Below are positions 11,906 to 22,421 of a DNA stretch of 64,000 nt, piece by piece (position 1 is the first letter of the stretch; every line of letters starts with the position of its first letter). Position numbers and translations under genes: made by a program. Location of the stretch: positions 37,638,947 through 37,702,946 of the forward strand of contig CM061918.1 of the NCBI GenBank assembly GCA_031002005.1, given 5' to 3'. Origin of the DNA: Vandiemenella viatica (Eukaryota; Arthropoda; Insecta; Orthoptera; Morabidae). Below the pieces are notes generated by a model, which made no database searches, was not told where the DNA came from, and worked only from the letters and a program-made list of their open reading frames with translations.

Positions 11906-12327
11906 TAACGAATACATACATGTACACAATTTATCGTTACTTTTACAGCTCTATTTCTGATGTAGAAACTAAGTGGCCAGTTTGCTCGATCATCTGCATA
12001 CTTTTTGAAAAATTAATTATTTTAGGCACTAAACTTAATCCTGAGGTAACCAAAAAATTCTAGCCGTGCTAATATAGTTGAAGTATGTAACCACCAATGT
12101 TAATGTGTACAGGTTTATTGTAAGTTAGCTTTAAACATCATAGCTTGGCCGCTCTGCCCAGCTCTCACCTATGCTATCTACACTGAAGAGCCAAAGAAAC
12201 TGGTATAGGCATGCGTATGCAAACACAGAGATATGTAAACACTCAGAGTACGGCGCTGCGGTCGGCAATACCTATATAACACAACAGGTGTCTAACGCAG
12301 GCGTTAGATCGGTTACTGCTGCTACAA

Positions 12328-13225
12328 TGTTAAGTTATCACGATTTAAGTGAGTTTGAACGTGGTGTTATAATCGGCGCACGAGAAATGGGACACAGCAT
12401 CTCCGAGGTAGCGATGAGGTGGGGATTTTCCCGTACGACCTTTTCACAAGTACACCGTGAATATTGGGAATCCGGTAAAACATCAAATCTCCGAAATCGC
12501 TGCGGCCGGAAAAAAATCCTGCAAGAATGGGACCAACGACGACTGAAGAGAGTCGTTCAACGTAACAGAAGTGCAACCCTTCCGCAAATTGCTGCGGATT
12601 TCAATGCTGGGCCATCAACGAGTGTCAGCGTGTGAAACATTCAACGAAACATCATCGATATGGGCTTTCGGAACCGAAGGCCCACTCGTCTACCCTTGCT
12701 GAGTGCACGACACAAAGCTTTACGCCTCGCCTCGGCCCGTTAACACCGACATTGGACTGCTGATGATTGGAAACATGTTGCCTGGTTTGACGAGTCTTGT
12801 TTCCAACTGTATCGAGTGGATGGACGTTTACGGTTATGGAGACAGCCTCATGAATTCATGGACCCTGCATGTCAGCAGGGGACTGTTCAAGCTGGTGGAG
12901 GCTCTGTAATGGTGTGTGGCGTGTGCAGTTGGAGTGACATGGGACCCCTGATACGTCTAGATACGACTCTGACAGATGACACGTACGTGCGCATCCTGGC
13001 TGATCACCTGCATCCATTCATGTCCATTATGCATTCCGACGGACTTGGACAATTCCAGCAGGACAATGCGACACCCCACACGTCCAGAATTGCTACAGAG
13101 TGGCTCCAGGAATACTCTTCTGAGTTTAAACACCTCCGCTGGCCACCAAACTCCCTAGATTTGAACATTATTGAGCATATCTGGGATGCCTTGCAACGTC
13201 CCGTTCAGAAGAGATCTTCACCCCC
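12328..13225 (+). pseudogene. Tc1-like transposase (DD36E spacing), N-terminal and catalytic parts
   Basis: Starts MLSYHDLSEFERGVII at 12328, followed by a helix-turn-helix paired-like domain (ISEVAMRWGFSRTTFSQVHR) and a second basic helix. After a stop or shift near 12633 it continues MGFRNRRPTR. The catalytic pieces are in order: WFDES (first D), FQQDNATPHTS (second D) and LDLNIIEHIWD (E). I count 36 residues between the second D and the E, so a DD36E rather than classic DD34E arrangement. Several indels break the frame. The enzyme would cut and paste DNA at TA sites in the nucleus. Confidence 0.85.
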
Positions 13226-14382
13226 CTTTTTGTTCAATAATTTTCTTTTATTTCTCTGCCTTATTAATTACGAGATATCCACAGACGCCTAATTTTAAGA
13301 TAAACATTCTACTAGATTCCTTTTACAATAATCTCTTGTTATCCTTGAATTTAATTCTTTACTATTATTAGAATTTAACGTTGTTGCAGTTCAAATCTGT
13401 AAACTTTGTCCCTCAATCAAAATTAATTTCAACAGTTAAACTTTTACGTTAATTATCAGTCTTTAGTTTACCACACAGCAACAACTAATTATTGCTCTCC
13501 CAATCACTTTAACTACCGACGACTCTTCTAGTAGTCCCACGTAGATTAAAGAAACATAGATCGGTACTTGCCAAATGCGCCTTTCCGCCTCGTAGTTCTT
13601 CGTCCGCCACGTTGTCGTTTCAGCAGACTTGTCCACCTCCGTTCTGCAGCATCACCATCAGAAAATTCCTCTAGCCAGAAATCAACACTTACAACTTCTG
13701 CTGCTTTACCAATTCTGACAACCTGGTCCACATGCAATCTGCCGCTTCACAAAAACCTCAGATCCTGGCAGGGTAAGCCACATGTAACCTCCCCTGGTCA
13801 CATGACAGTAAAACTAATTACTGTGTGAGGCTAATGCATTTGAGAGGTTATATCCAGTTTTGTACGCTCGGAAGGGCGTACTGGGAGGATTAGCTCCAAA
13901 GTGTTAATTAATAAAAGAATAATTCGGCTCCAAGAATATCTTTTCTTGGAAACCCGGCCCGTAATGTTATGCGCAACGGTTTTAATAACTTTTATAGGTC
14001 TGGCAACGACTAAATGAAGAGCGATAGTACATTTGTATGCTTCACTTTAATATCACAACTTTAACACCGTATTACAAACATCACCACTTAATACATTTCG
14101 TTCCTAAAATTACACCACAGCCGCAGCAAGACTTTTTTGTACGTGCTTCTGCACGTATTTCTCTTTCTCTCTAAAGACAATAATACTTCCTCTCTGACTC
14201 TCCAAAGACAACAATACTAATCCTACTTAAACCTAAGAGCTTACAACTACTCAGTACATTATTAAAAACGTCTGTGGAACTCGTTATATTTACAATTTCA
14301 CAGTATTTACATTTTTAATTATTAATCATTATTTAATATCAAGATATAATTAATAATATATATATAGATTGGAGATTAAAGG
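13226..14382. mobile_element. 1.16-kb insertion in the Tc1-like element
   Basis: It interrupts the transposase and is flanked by a direct repeat of about 34 bp: TTGCAACGTCCCGTTCAGAA and the following bases to CCCCC at 13191-13225, and again at 14383-14416 with one base missing. The insert is AT-rich at both ends and has no coding frame over 90 codons. A short T run at its left end would fit a minus-oriented retroposon, but the class is unknown. Confidence 0.7.
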
Positions 14383-14590
14383 TTGCACGTCCCGTTCAGA
14401 AGAGATCTTCACCCCCTCGTACTCTTACAGATTTATGGACAGCCCTGCAGGATACATGGTGTTAATTCCTTCCAGCACTACTTCAGACATTAGTCGAGTC
14501 CATGCCACGTCGTGGTGCGGCACTTCTGGGTGCTCGCGGGGGCTCTACACGATATTAGGCAGGTGTACCAGTTTCTTTGGCTCTTCATTT
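14383..14590 (+). pseudogene. Tc1-like transposase C-terminal end and right TIR
   Basis: It continues the catalytic domain after the insertion: RTLTDLWTALQDTW, then in another frame SMPRRGAALLGARGG, the usual end of this family. The right terminal repeat follows. Confidence 0.8.
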
Positions 14591-14599
14591 TATATCAGG

Positions 14600-15030
14600 G
14601 ACTCGACGAACCATCCTCATATTTGATTCGCGACTGCTTGTAGCCATTACTGACTGATGTTTACGAACTGCCCGTTGTGATGGTTGACCCGGGTTGGGGG
14701 ATGTTTATCATGTTTAAGCTGTTTCCACGTAGCGGACGACTTTGCTTGACAGACAGACAAGGACGAAAGAAAGGGCGGCGGAGGGGGGGGGGGAGGGAGA
14801 GGCAGGTGGCGTTTGCGAAATGTCCCAGAGTTTTAAGTTAAATTACATAATTTTATTAATTTTCATTGGGACGGAGAAAAACGCTCCAGTGGCAATTTGC
14901 ATACTCTTTCACATTTCACGAATTTTTATTTAAATTCTTTCACTTCAGATTCCCTACGCACTTTCATGAATATTTATTTTAAATTCTTTCACTTCTTGGG
15001 GCGAGTTGCTGAGCAATTCTATAGGTAACT
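14600..15030. other. Purine-rich tract and AT-rich DNA
   Basis: 14760-14815 is purine-rich with an 11-G run, a possible G-quadruplex. A short tandem duplication (TTTAAATTCTTTCACTTC) lies at about 14920-14995. No gene. Confidence 0.5.
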
Positions 15031-15935
15031 AGCCTCGTACCCGCGACTTCGTACGCGTGGATTAAGAATTTTTTTGCCAGAATTAAATATAGAAAGTTGT
15101 AGGTAACGAAGGATTGCTCCCAAACAATATCGAGTCGGCATAATATGACAGGGAAGCAATCACCATATCATTCTACCGTCGAACCTGCCTCTTGGAGAGA
15201 ATCAATTTCCAACATATTTCTGTCACTATTCGATAAGGTCTCAAAATTTCGTGACTACAACTGTTAATCATACTGGAAAAAATATCCTGTGCCCTTCATA
15301 AAGATTTCCTTATAAAATTCCATCACAACGATATAGTCAAAACGTAACAAAAAGACAGAGACTTACTTCCGTATTTATATTAGTATTACTGTGGTTCTCA
15401 CTCACACACTAACTGCGAACAACACCTGACGGATCATTATAACGTAAAAAAAGTGTACACCTACAAAATTGCAAGACTATCTACGATTTGCCTCGCATTG
15501 CACCCCTAACTTTCTAATATCTACAGTTTAACATTCAATCCGAATAACCTGTGGCCCAGGCCTGACTCTTACAATGAAAATTTTTTTTAAAAAAATATTA
15601 GCCTCCACGGAGATTTGAACCGGAGACCACGACGTTCGTAAGCAAGCTCTTTAGCCACTGAGCTGCCAGTTCACTACACGGAAACACGGTCTGGAGACGT
15701 CCACATCCAACGTGTCTGTCTATCACCGTATTTCGAAGTTATGAGACAACATGTGTTATTTATACAGATAATTTTTCAACCAAATGTAGACAGTATTTTT
15801 CTCCTTGGTTCAAAGGATAAGTGTGCAAAGTTTCATCGAAATGGGATGAAAACTGTGGATTTGTATGAAGAACAAACAAACCAACAAACAAACAAACAAA
15901 CAAACATTCATCTTTATTTATAAAGATTTAACAGC
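15030..15935 (+). repeat. RTE-like LINE 3' tail, with a SINE inside
   Basis: Begins with GTACCCGCGACTTCGTACGCG and ends with GTTTCATCGAAATGGGAT and a CAAA-type simple tail (15867-15905). This start and end pattern is typical of the 3' part of insect RTE-like repeats. Similar segments are at 54420-54625 and 62860-63025. No RT frame remains. Confidence 0.5.
15598..15672 (-). repeat. tRNA-derived SINE head
   Basis: On the minus strand, A box TGGCAGCTCAGTGGCTAAAG and B box CCGGTTCAAATC lie at tRNA-like spacing, with paired ends CTCC/GGAG nearby. It is embedded in the RTE-like repeat. Not a clean cloverleaf, so a SINE or tRNA relic rather than a gene. Confidence 0.6.
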
Positions 15936-16049
15936 ATTCCTATTCCTGACTGCGTCAGCTATAAAAGAAGATTACAGGCAAATGGGAAATCTTAGAGCGT
16001 GGTCGTTGCCTTCCACGCGACTCCCAAAGAACTTTCTAAAACTTAACAT

Positions 16050-16290
16050 ACGTACAACAACACTTAATGCAGTTGAAGCTTGGACTTAAATAATGCTAGG
16101 AAGGAGGAAAAGTGAAGCATTTGAAACGTGGTGCTATAGAAGGATGCTGTAAATTAAATATATACAGTACCAGGAGTACAAAATTAACGCGTTTTTGAAA
16201 TGATGGGCGAGGAAGAAACACGTTTGTGAAAGAACTTGGCACAAAGAAGAGAGAAGCTGGGGCAGAACACTTTAAGACAAGCGGGGATTG
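16050..16290 (+). pseudogene. Degenerate LINE RT C-terminal fragment
   Basis: The translated pieces LNAVEAWT, SEAFETWCYRRML and then MGEEE match the order seen in the better copy at 22680-22830 (YGSEAYD, IEAFEMWHYRRIL). It is the same LINE family, much decayed. Confidence 0.65.
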
Positions 16291-16299
16291 ATTAAATCG

Positions 16300-16935
16300 T
16301 TAGTCCAATAATCGAAGGTAAAATTTATTGTAGAAGACAAACATAGTACTAAGGAATTTTAAGCAGATAACCGAGACGAACAACAAATTTTTTACCACAG
16401 AACGAAACACTCTGTGGATGTCTTTCCTATTTTTAGAACCTTTGAATTGATTGTCCCGTCTTTCAATGTCGTAATAATTTCCTCTTCGCTTACGCAAGGC
16501 AGCTCTTAATTGTCTGCTTCGCCCACTGTGATATTCCTTTTCTTCTGCTGTCTCCATTAACTTACAATGTCAACCAAGACGTTTCCTAGCATGTCTTTAT
16601 GACATCTTTACTTTTCTCGTCGTTTCAATAGAAAATTCATTTTTTTCTTTATCGACTTAATTTTGTAGGTCCTTGAGCAGCATCATATTTCGAATATCAC
16701 TTTTACTTTATCTTTTGTTATAAAGAGTTGTTCTGTAAATTTATCTCCAAGTCTTATGTTTATGTTTTGTACTTGAACATTTCGCATATTGGAAAAGATC
16801 TGTGTGCAAGTGCTTATCTGCTTTTCCTACTATCTTTGATATCGTTATTTGTTGTCTTTATTTTATGATGATATCATACATTGTTTCTATTTAAATTTTT
16901 ATAGCAGTCAATATTTATAGCTTTTCACCTCATAA
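16300..16935. other. Unclassified AT-rich DNA
   Basis: No supported gene or repeat. An 85-codon minus frame at 16300-16557 matches nothing I recognise. Confidence 0.5.
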
Positions 16936-16957
16936 ACATCAGGGTTTATAAGGTAAC

Positions 16958-17135
16958 AGGCGGGGAAGGACTGGCACCAAGGAACCGGTAGGATTTCGGC
17001 CATGGCCCCTTAAACGAACCATCCCGGCTTTCGTGTCGAGTAATTTCGGGAAATATTCGGAAATCAAAATGGCCAGACGGGGATTCGAACCTGCGACATC
17101 GCGAATGCCAGGCTTATTAATTCTTGGAAGCTGTC
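16958..17135 (-). mobile_element. SINE-1 copy, diverged
   Basis: Reading the minus strand, a B box GTTCGAATCC is followed by the SINE-1 central domain (TTTCCGAATAT, then CGGGATGGTTC and GGCCATGGCC). The copy is diverged and lacks a clear 3' tail. Confidence 0.7.
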
Positions 17136-17139
17136 CCAT

Positions 17140-17300
17140 GTAAAACTTTGGCTGACCTGCCGAACAATATGTTTTGTGACAGAAGACAGGACTTTTAAAA
17201 ATGGTCTACCGCAGGGATCAGTGTTTGCCCCTTTTGTTTTCAGCTTCTAATTAGCAGGCTGTGGAATTATTCGTCGAGGCATCATCCGACGACACAAAAG
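17140..17300 (+). pseudogene. LINE RT fragment
   Basis: The frame reads TFKNGLPQGSVFAPFVFSF, the conserved RT fingers/palm block of non-LTR elements (GLPQGSVLAPLLFN). Nothing else of the element is clear on either side; a SINE abuts upstream. Confidence 0.65.
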
Positions 17301-17760
17301 ATGTTTCATTTTGAACCTCGATACCCACATCTACGATAACACCGGTTGGTAAATATGTAAAAAAAGTGATCTGTATATGACCACATTCGTAAAAACATAC
17401 TGGTGCCCTAAACAGCTTCTAGTGAGTGTCTTCTGTTGACATTCCACACTAAACGAGAAAGTCTTTTCGTTAATAGAGCTCTACCGAGCTGTTTTGCGAG
17501 ATTGCATATTAAAAGAACACAAAGGTCGTAATAAAAGGCAAGATGCACCCACGCAAATAGCAATTAGCTTTGGCGTTGATAAGGAAGAAATTAACAGAAA
17601 AAAGGAATCTAGCTGGATATTTTTCAAGAGAGATTAAAAATGCCAGAGACAGTTCTGAATTCGGTGCAGGAAGTGATTCCGTTTTCAAACGTCGGTGGTT
17701 CTGCTAATAGTCTTTCTGAAAATGCAACAAACGGGACATCCCAAATGTATTCTCCAATAC
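17300..17760. other. Unclassified DNA
   Basis: No frame or repeat was identified. Confidence 0.4.
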
Positions 17761-17764
17761 TCTA

Positions 17765-18165
17765 CGTGTTACATATGAGCGGTAATTAAAAATCCTTTTC
17801 ATTGAACCCTTGTCTTGTATCCCGGATGCGGTTCCATAACATCATTCCAGAGAGGAAATAACCCATCAGCAACAAAAACGATTGGTGTACTAATACTTCT
17901 TCCAGGAAGCAGGCATAGAGTGGGGGTCCCATAGTGTTATCCTCAAACATTTCTTGAATTTTCTTTCGCTGTATATACTGCCGTACGGGATACTTCCTTG
18001 GCAATTTACATTTGCGTAAAAGAAATTGTAATTTTTGTCTACAACTGCAAACAGAACCACACTTCTGCACTCAAGATTGAAGTAATCTGAATCGTCCATT
18101 AATAAATCATTCATCAGTTCACTACAACCATGTTCGGCTCTACATACCTTGGAGAGAGGGATGAA
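17765..18165 (-). pseudogene. PIF/Harbinger (HARBI1-like) DDE transposase fragment
   Basis: On the minus strand, VVLFAVVDKNYNFFYANVNC then CQGSIPYGSIYS matches the Harbinger nuclease block after the first catalytic Asp (V-x-D-x-x-Y-x-F-x-x-x-x-V-G-x-x-G-x-x-x-D-G). Farther on, in another frame, is PIVFVADGLFPLWNDVMEPH, the block with the second Asp, followed by an FNYR-like end. At least two frameshifts and loss of the N-terminal part make it dead. It lies directly beside a Harbinger-like MITE nest, whose terminal repeat starts at 18233, so it may be a remnant of that family's autonomous form. Confidence 0.75.
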
Positions 18166-18232
18166 CCCGAAATTGTGGTTTCCGTGCTGCAGCGGCCGCA
18201 CAAGCAGATCTTCGTCACTAAACATCATCTCC

Positions 18233-18974
18233 GGGAGCGTCCATAAACCACGTAGCTCCATTTTTGTCTCCTGTGAACCCCCCCTCCCACCACGTAGCCC
18301 GACGTAACTTTTGCTCTCCCCCCCTCCCCCCTCCCCGAATAGCACGTGGATTTTTTTCCTATTGATTCCAGAAAACATTTTGTACTGTTTTCTCCTGTCA
18401 GACTATCGTAAATTACATATGGAAATAATTAAATGACGGAAATATATATTCATATGCTGTTGTGTGTCCTGTACCTTATTTTAACTCTGAGAAATAATAT
18501 GAATGAAAAGCTACGTGACTTGGATCGGAAATTCCTCTCCCCCCACGTAGCCCAGCGTAGCTTAGGGGGCGTCCATAAATTACGTGAGTTGAAATAGAGG
18601 GGGGGGGTCCGGCGAAATCTCACCAAGGGGGGAGGGGGAGTTCTACGGAAATCTCACGTGAGGTTTTGGAAAAAGAAATGTTGGACTATAGAGCTAAAAA
18701 ATAATCTACAAATTGCGTGGAAGTCGATTTTAGGGGGGTATTTCGTCGAAAAGTGGGGGTGTAACCGGATTTTTGGAAGGGTGAGACCTAAAAAAAAAGG
18801 TCTCAAAAAGTTGCGAGGGCGATTTCTAGGGGGGGGGGGGTTCTCACGAAACAGATCTCACCAGAAGGGGGGAGGTCCAGAAATCTGGAAAAACACTTCA
18901 CGTAATTTATGGATGCCACCTTACCAGACAACCCCTCCCCCTAGACCGAGCAACGTAGTTTATGGACGCCCCCT
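18233..18974. mobile_element. MITE family A copy 1, PIF/Harbinger-like
   Basis: The left end GGGAGCGTCCATAAACCACG pairs with the right end CGTAGTTTATGGACGCCCCC. The interior is C-rich with repeated CACGTAGC blocks. The element is interrupted by a family B MITE at 18565-18920. Relatives with TAA duplications are at 26483-26772 and 58471-58852; here the outer target duplication is not clear. Confidence 0.85.
18565..18920. mobile_element. MITE family B copy 1, nested in family A
   Basis: Ends GGGGGCGTCCATAAATTACG and the matching ACGTAATTTATGGATGCC. Flanked by TTA on both sides (18562-18564 and 18921-18923), the duplication type of PIF/Harbinger. Comparison with the uninterrupted family A copy at 58471-58852 confirms the insertion site. 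The plus strand has G runs of up to 10. Confidence 0.85.
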
Positions 18975-19006
18975 TACTAAGTGCTGTTTCCAATGAGGAC
19001 GCAGTG

Positions 19007-19256
19007 CAGTGCTTTTTTCCCCTTATTGCTTTTCGCCTCGTCGACGGCTAAGGTCATTAGAGGCGGGATGCGACTAGGGACAAAGAACGGGAAGGAATTC
19101 GGCCATGGCCTTTTTGAAGGCAGCATCCCGGTATTCGCCTGGAGTGATTTGGGGAAACCATGTAAAACCCAAATCTGTGTGCCCGGACGGAGATTCGAAC
19201 CCGCGTCCTCCCGTATGCGAGGCGAGAACGTTAACCGTTCACCCACCACGCTCGGT
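19007..19256 (-). mobile_element. SINE-1a copy with perfect 11-bp target duplication
   Basis: Minus-strand order: tRNA-like head (GGTGAACGGTTAACG, GGTTCGAATC), central domain (TTTTACATGGTTTCCCC), then tail ending in GACGAGGCGAAAAGC and an A-run. Flanked by AGGACGCAGTG at 18996-19006 and 19257-19267. This shows retroposition by LINE machinery. Confidence 0.92.
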
Positions 19257-19405
19257 AGGACGCAGTGAAATGTTCAGAGGAATCATCTGGCTTTGCCATA
19301 TGGCATTGTGTGGATGCGCCTTAAGAATGGAATCTTAGCTTTCTTTGTTACTACAGTATATTTGTAATGTTGTAAACTTGTATGTGTCATCATACATTAT
19401 CAGTG

Positions 19406-19602
19406 TCATTCGGAAGGACGGCGGTCCGAATCCGCGTCCGGGCATCCAGATTTGGGTTTTCCATGGTTTCCCCAAATCACTCCAGGTGGATGCTTCCTTC
19501 AAAAGACCATGGCCCAGTTCCTTCCCGTTTCTTGTCCCCAGTCCACGCCTCTAATTACCTTTACGTCGATGAGGCATAAAGTAAAAAAAAATAATAAAAA
19601 AT
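19406..19602 (+). mobile_element. SINE-1a copy, 5' truncated
   Basis: Begins inside the B-box region (GTCCGAATCCGCGTCCGG), runs through the central domain and ends with a GATGAGGCATAAAG tail and an A-rich run. Confidence 0.88.
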
Positions 19603-19659
19603 CAGTTTACGTAGATCTATACGCTATGTTATGAGTGCGGTTGTGCGAATTGTGTAGTG

Positions 19660-19694
19660 AAGTTTGCCTCTCTTGTTTTGTGTTGCAGGTAAGT
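19660..19694 (+). promoter_or_regulatory. Candidate recursive splice site
   Basis: A pyrimidine-rich stretch (TTGCCTCTCTTGTTTTGTG) leads to TTGCAG immediately followed by GTAAGT (CAG 19686-19688, GTAAGT 19689-19694). A 3' splice site fused to a strong 5' splice site is the signature of zero-length exons used to remove very long insect introns. No host exon is visible here, so use is not shown. Confidence 0.3.
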
Positions 19695-19699
19695 CCCTG

Positions 19700-20585
19700 T
19701 GTGACGTCATCGGAGTTACTGGATACGCTCTCCTAGCAAGGTGAGCTCTGGAGAGAGGGGAGCGGGGAGTATCAGGGGTCGAACCCTTCCCGCATCCGCC
19801 AGCCGTGAAATCAGGGCTGTAGAAGAGATGTCGATAAATAACTTCTTGTGATAAACTACCCGTCTTGCGTAACAGTTATTTAAAATACTTTATGGGTCAA
19901 ATTATCCGTTAGAACAATGCCTAGCGCCCCTGACGCATTTGAAATTTCAACGCCGTAAAGAATTCTTATCGTGAAAACTGGTAGGATTGTACTCCCAAAC
20001 GGAAATCCACGCAGAGATCGGATATACATATTGTTTATTTGTTTAACAAACAGCCAAAAATATAAACTTCGGATAATTTTATTCGATAATTTTCTCCTTT
20101 AAGTTTTTAATCCTGCTCTGGGTATCTTATCTCTGACTACACATGACACCATGGGGAGAAATATCCTGGCTTTTTCATATCGATATCATCTGTTACCGAA
20201 ACGGACTGCACTTAACTCACTTTTGAGTATAGACAATTAGTTGAATCTTCGAATATAATGCTCATTACGCAAACACACTGATTTTACACACTACCTATTG
20301 AATAACATGTCCTACACATTTTATATTGGTTCTGATAAATTTTTAGTGTAGAATATTGAGATTAATCGAGGTTTATGGAAGTTTATTGAGTGATAAAAAC
20401 ATAAAAAAGTTATAGTTCCACTATTATATGAAGACCAACAAAGAAGGGAATAATGGAAAATAGAGTATTTTGAGCTTCCCAGCCCATTAATCTAAATGAA
20501 ACTGATAATATGGCAAAAAGTAATGTCGAACAACAAACTTGAGGAAAAGACGAGTGGCTGCAAGCCCTGTTGTTCGCTAAATATC
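19700..20585. other. Unclassified DNA
   Basis: 19740-19800 is GC-richer; the rest is AT-rich. No gene or known repeat was identified. Confidence 0.45.
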
Positions 20586-20589
20586 AAGT

Positions 20590-21235
20590 TGTAATAGCCA
20601 CTGACAAGTTTATGAGAAGTCCATGAGAAAATTGGAGGAAACACAAAAGAACTGTGGACGAAAATATATCGAGTAGTGAGAGAAAATGATGATTTAACGG
20701 TAGATGGAAATAACCTAGAAAACTGTACCGCAGGTATGTATTTAGGGGAAATAACACCTATACAATGGAATAGCAAGAAGACAGAAAAGTTTATTTTGAA
20801 CCTCAAACAAAAGTAGAAATATCAAGAAAAAATATTACAATATTTTTCTATTTTTTATGGCTTTACGCTTCGTCAAGGTCGACGTAATTAGAGGTATGAA
20901 AGAACTGGGGCAACGAACGGGAAGGAATTCAGCCATAGCCTTTTGAAGGAATCATCACGGCATTCACCTGCAGTGATTTGGGGAAACCATGGAAAACCGA
21001 AATCTGGATGCCCGGACAGGGATTCGAAGCGACGTCCACCCGAATGCGAGGCCCACAAAAAGAAGAAATAAGAGATAAATCGACGTGATAAACGAAATGC
21101 AGATCTGCTGACTTGTATGGCGTGGACATGTCAGACGTATAGCACTGGGGAGGTGACCCAGAAAAGTATTGGGATGGCAACCAATGGAGGGACAAGCAAT
21201 GAAGAGAATTCAAGATCTATAGTCACAGGATAGTA
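20590..21235 (+). pseudogene. LINE RT C-terminal fragment, split by a SINE
   Basis: Pieces before the SINE include ENDDLTVDGNNLENC and MYLGEITP, like the K-Y-L-G block of LINE RTs. After the SINE comes NEMQIC then WRGHVRRIALGR and PRKVLGWQPMEG, the typical RT C-terminal end (GHVxR...PRKVLxWQPxG). Stops and shifts are frequent. It differs from the downstream LINE family. Confidence 0.6.
20844..21050 (-). mobile_element. SINE-1a copy inserted in a LINE relic
   Basis: On the plus strand it runs from a T-run and GGCTTTACGCTTCGTC to GGGATTCGAAGCGACG and GAATGCGAGGCC. The head is truncated after the anticodon region. It sits inside the LINE fragment 20590-21235. Confidence 0.88.
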
Positions 21236-21249
21236 TTACAGAAAAAATT

Positions 21250-22400
21250 GTAGGATAGACGGACAAAAACTTAAAATACGTGGAAAGTGTAGTAGAAGGG
21301 ATAGCAGGTGATTATCAGTTTTGGTTTAGGAAAAACCGCGGTACAAGATTAATGCTTGAAGGGCGGATCAAGAAAAACAAAGAGACTTTTATGGCGTTGT
21401 TGATTTAGGAAAAAAGCTTTTGATAATGTTAAGTGGGAGAAGATGTTCAAAATTTTAAAGAAGTCGGGTCTAAAATACCGAGATAGAAGAATACTTTACC
21501 TATAAGAATCAAGTAGCCCGCATCAGTTAGAAACGGTGTGAGACAAGGTTGTAGTCTATCACCATTAGAAAGGTTTGAAAGTGGCATAGGCGTTCAAGGA
21601 GAAAAAAAATCAGTATGCTACGTTTTGCTGATGACATTGTCTTGTTAGCAGAACAGGTTGAGGATATTGAGAAGTTACTGAATATCATGACCAAAATACT
21701 GAAGGAAGAATTTGGACTAAATATAAACGAGAGAGAGACAAAAGTGATTAAATGTAGCAGAAATGATACCGATAATAGTAGATTAAATAAAAAATAGGAT
21801 CGGATGCGTTAGAAGAAGTTAGAGAATTTTGCTACTTAGGAAGTAAAACTACAACCGACGGCTGAAGCAGGAATGATGTTAAAAGCAGAATAGCACTAGC
21901 AAAAAGAGCCTTCGTGAAAAACAGAAATTTTTTACTTTCAAGTATTGATCTAGAACTCAGAAAAAATCTTTTTAAAACTCTATAAGTGGAGCAGAGCACT
22001 TTATGGCAGTGAAGCACATACTTTACGAATACCATAAAGAGAAAGATTGGAGCGTTTTAAATGTGGTGCTACAGAAGAATGCTGAAAATTAAGTCGACGG
22101 GTAAAGTACGAAACGAGCAAGTTTTGGAAACGGTAGGCGAGGAGAGAAGTTTGTGGAATAGTCCTTACAGAAAGAAGAGACAGGATGGTAGGTCATATTT
22201 TGAGACATGCTGGATTGGTTAACTTGTTAGTGGAGGGAACAGTTGAAAATAAGAACTGCAGAGGAAGACAGAGATTAGAATATATGAAGCAGATAATTGA
22301 GGACGTGGGTTGTAAGGGGTATGTAGAAATGAAGAGGTTAGCACAGGATAGGAAGGGATGGAGGATTGCATCAAACCAGTCGAAAGACTGACGACAGAAA
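21250..22400 (+). pseudogene. Endonuclease-reverse-transcriptase LINE, 5' truncated
   Basis: The RT domain is recognisable in several frames: FWFRKNRGTR, then SFDNVKWEKMFKILKKSGLK, a disrupted QG block near 21540, and the catalytic box MLRFADDIVLLAEQ at 21615. It continues with LNIMTKILKEEFGLNIN, then a frame break and the C-terminal end MVGHILRHAGLVNLLVEGTV and WRIASNQSKD at about 22185-22391. It ends in an A-rich tail. Endonuclease and 5' RT are missing. Frameshifts near 21350, 21500 and 21795 make it dead. The type is common in insect genomes. Confidence 0.85.
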
Positions 22401-22421
22401 AAAAAAATCAAAGAGAGCCAA

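Larger units (their letters stand above)
12181..14590 (+). mobile_element. Tc1-like transposon, interrupted
   Basis: Terminal inverted repeats match: GAAGAGCCAAAGAAACTGGT at 12185 and its complement ending near 14586. A TA lies just outside each end (12179-12180 and 14591-14592). The transposase frame lies inside and is split by a foreign insertion at about 13226-14382, with the C-terminal part resuming at about 14383. Without the insert the element is about 1.25 kb. Stops and frameshifts show it is inactive. Confidence 0.88.
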
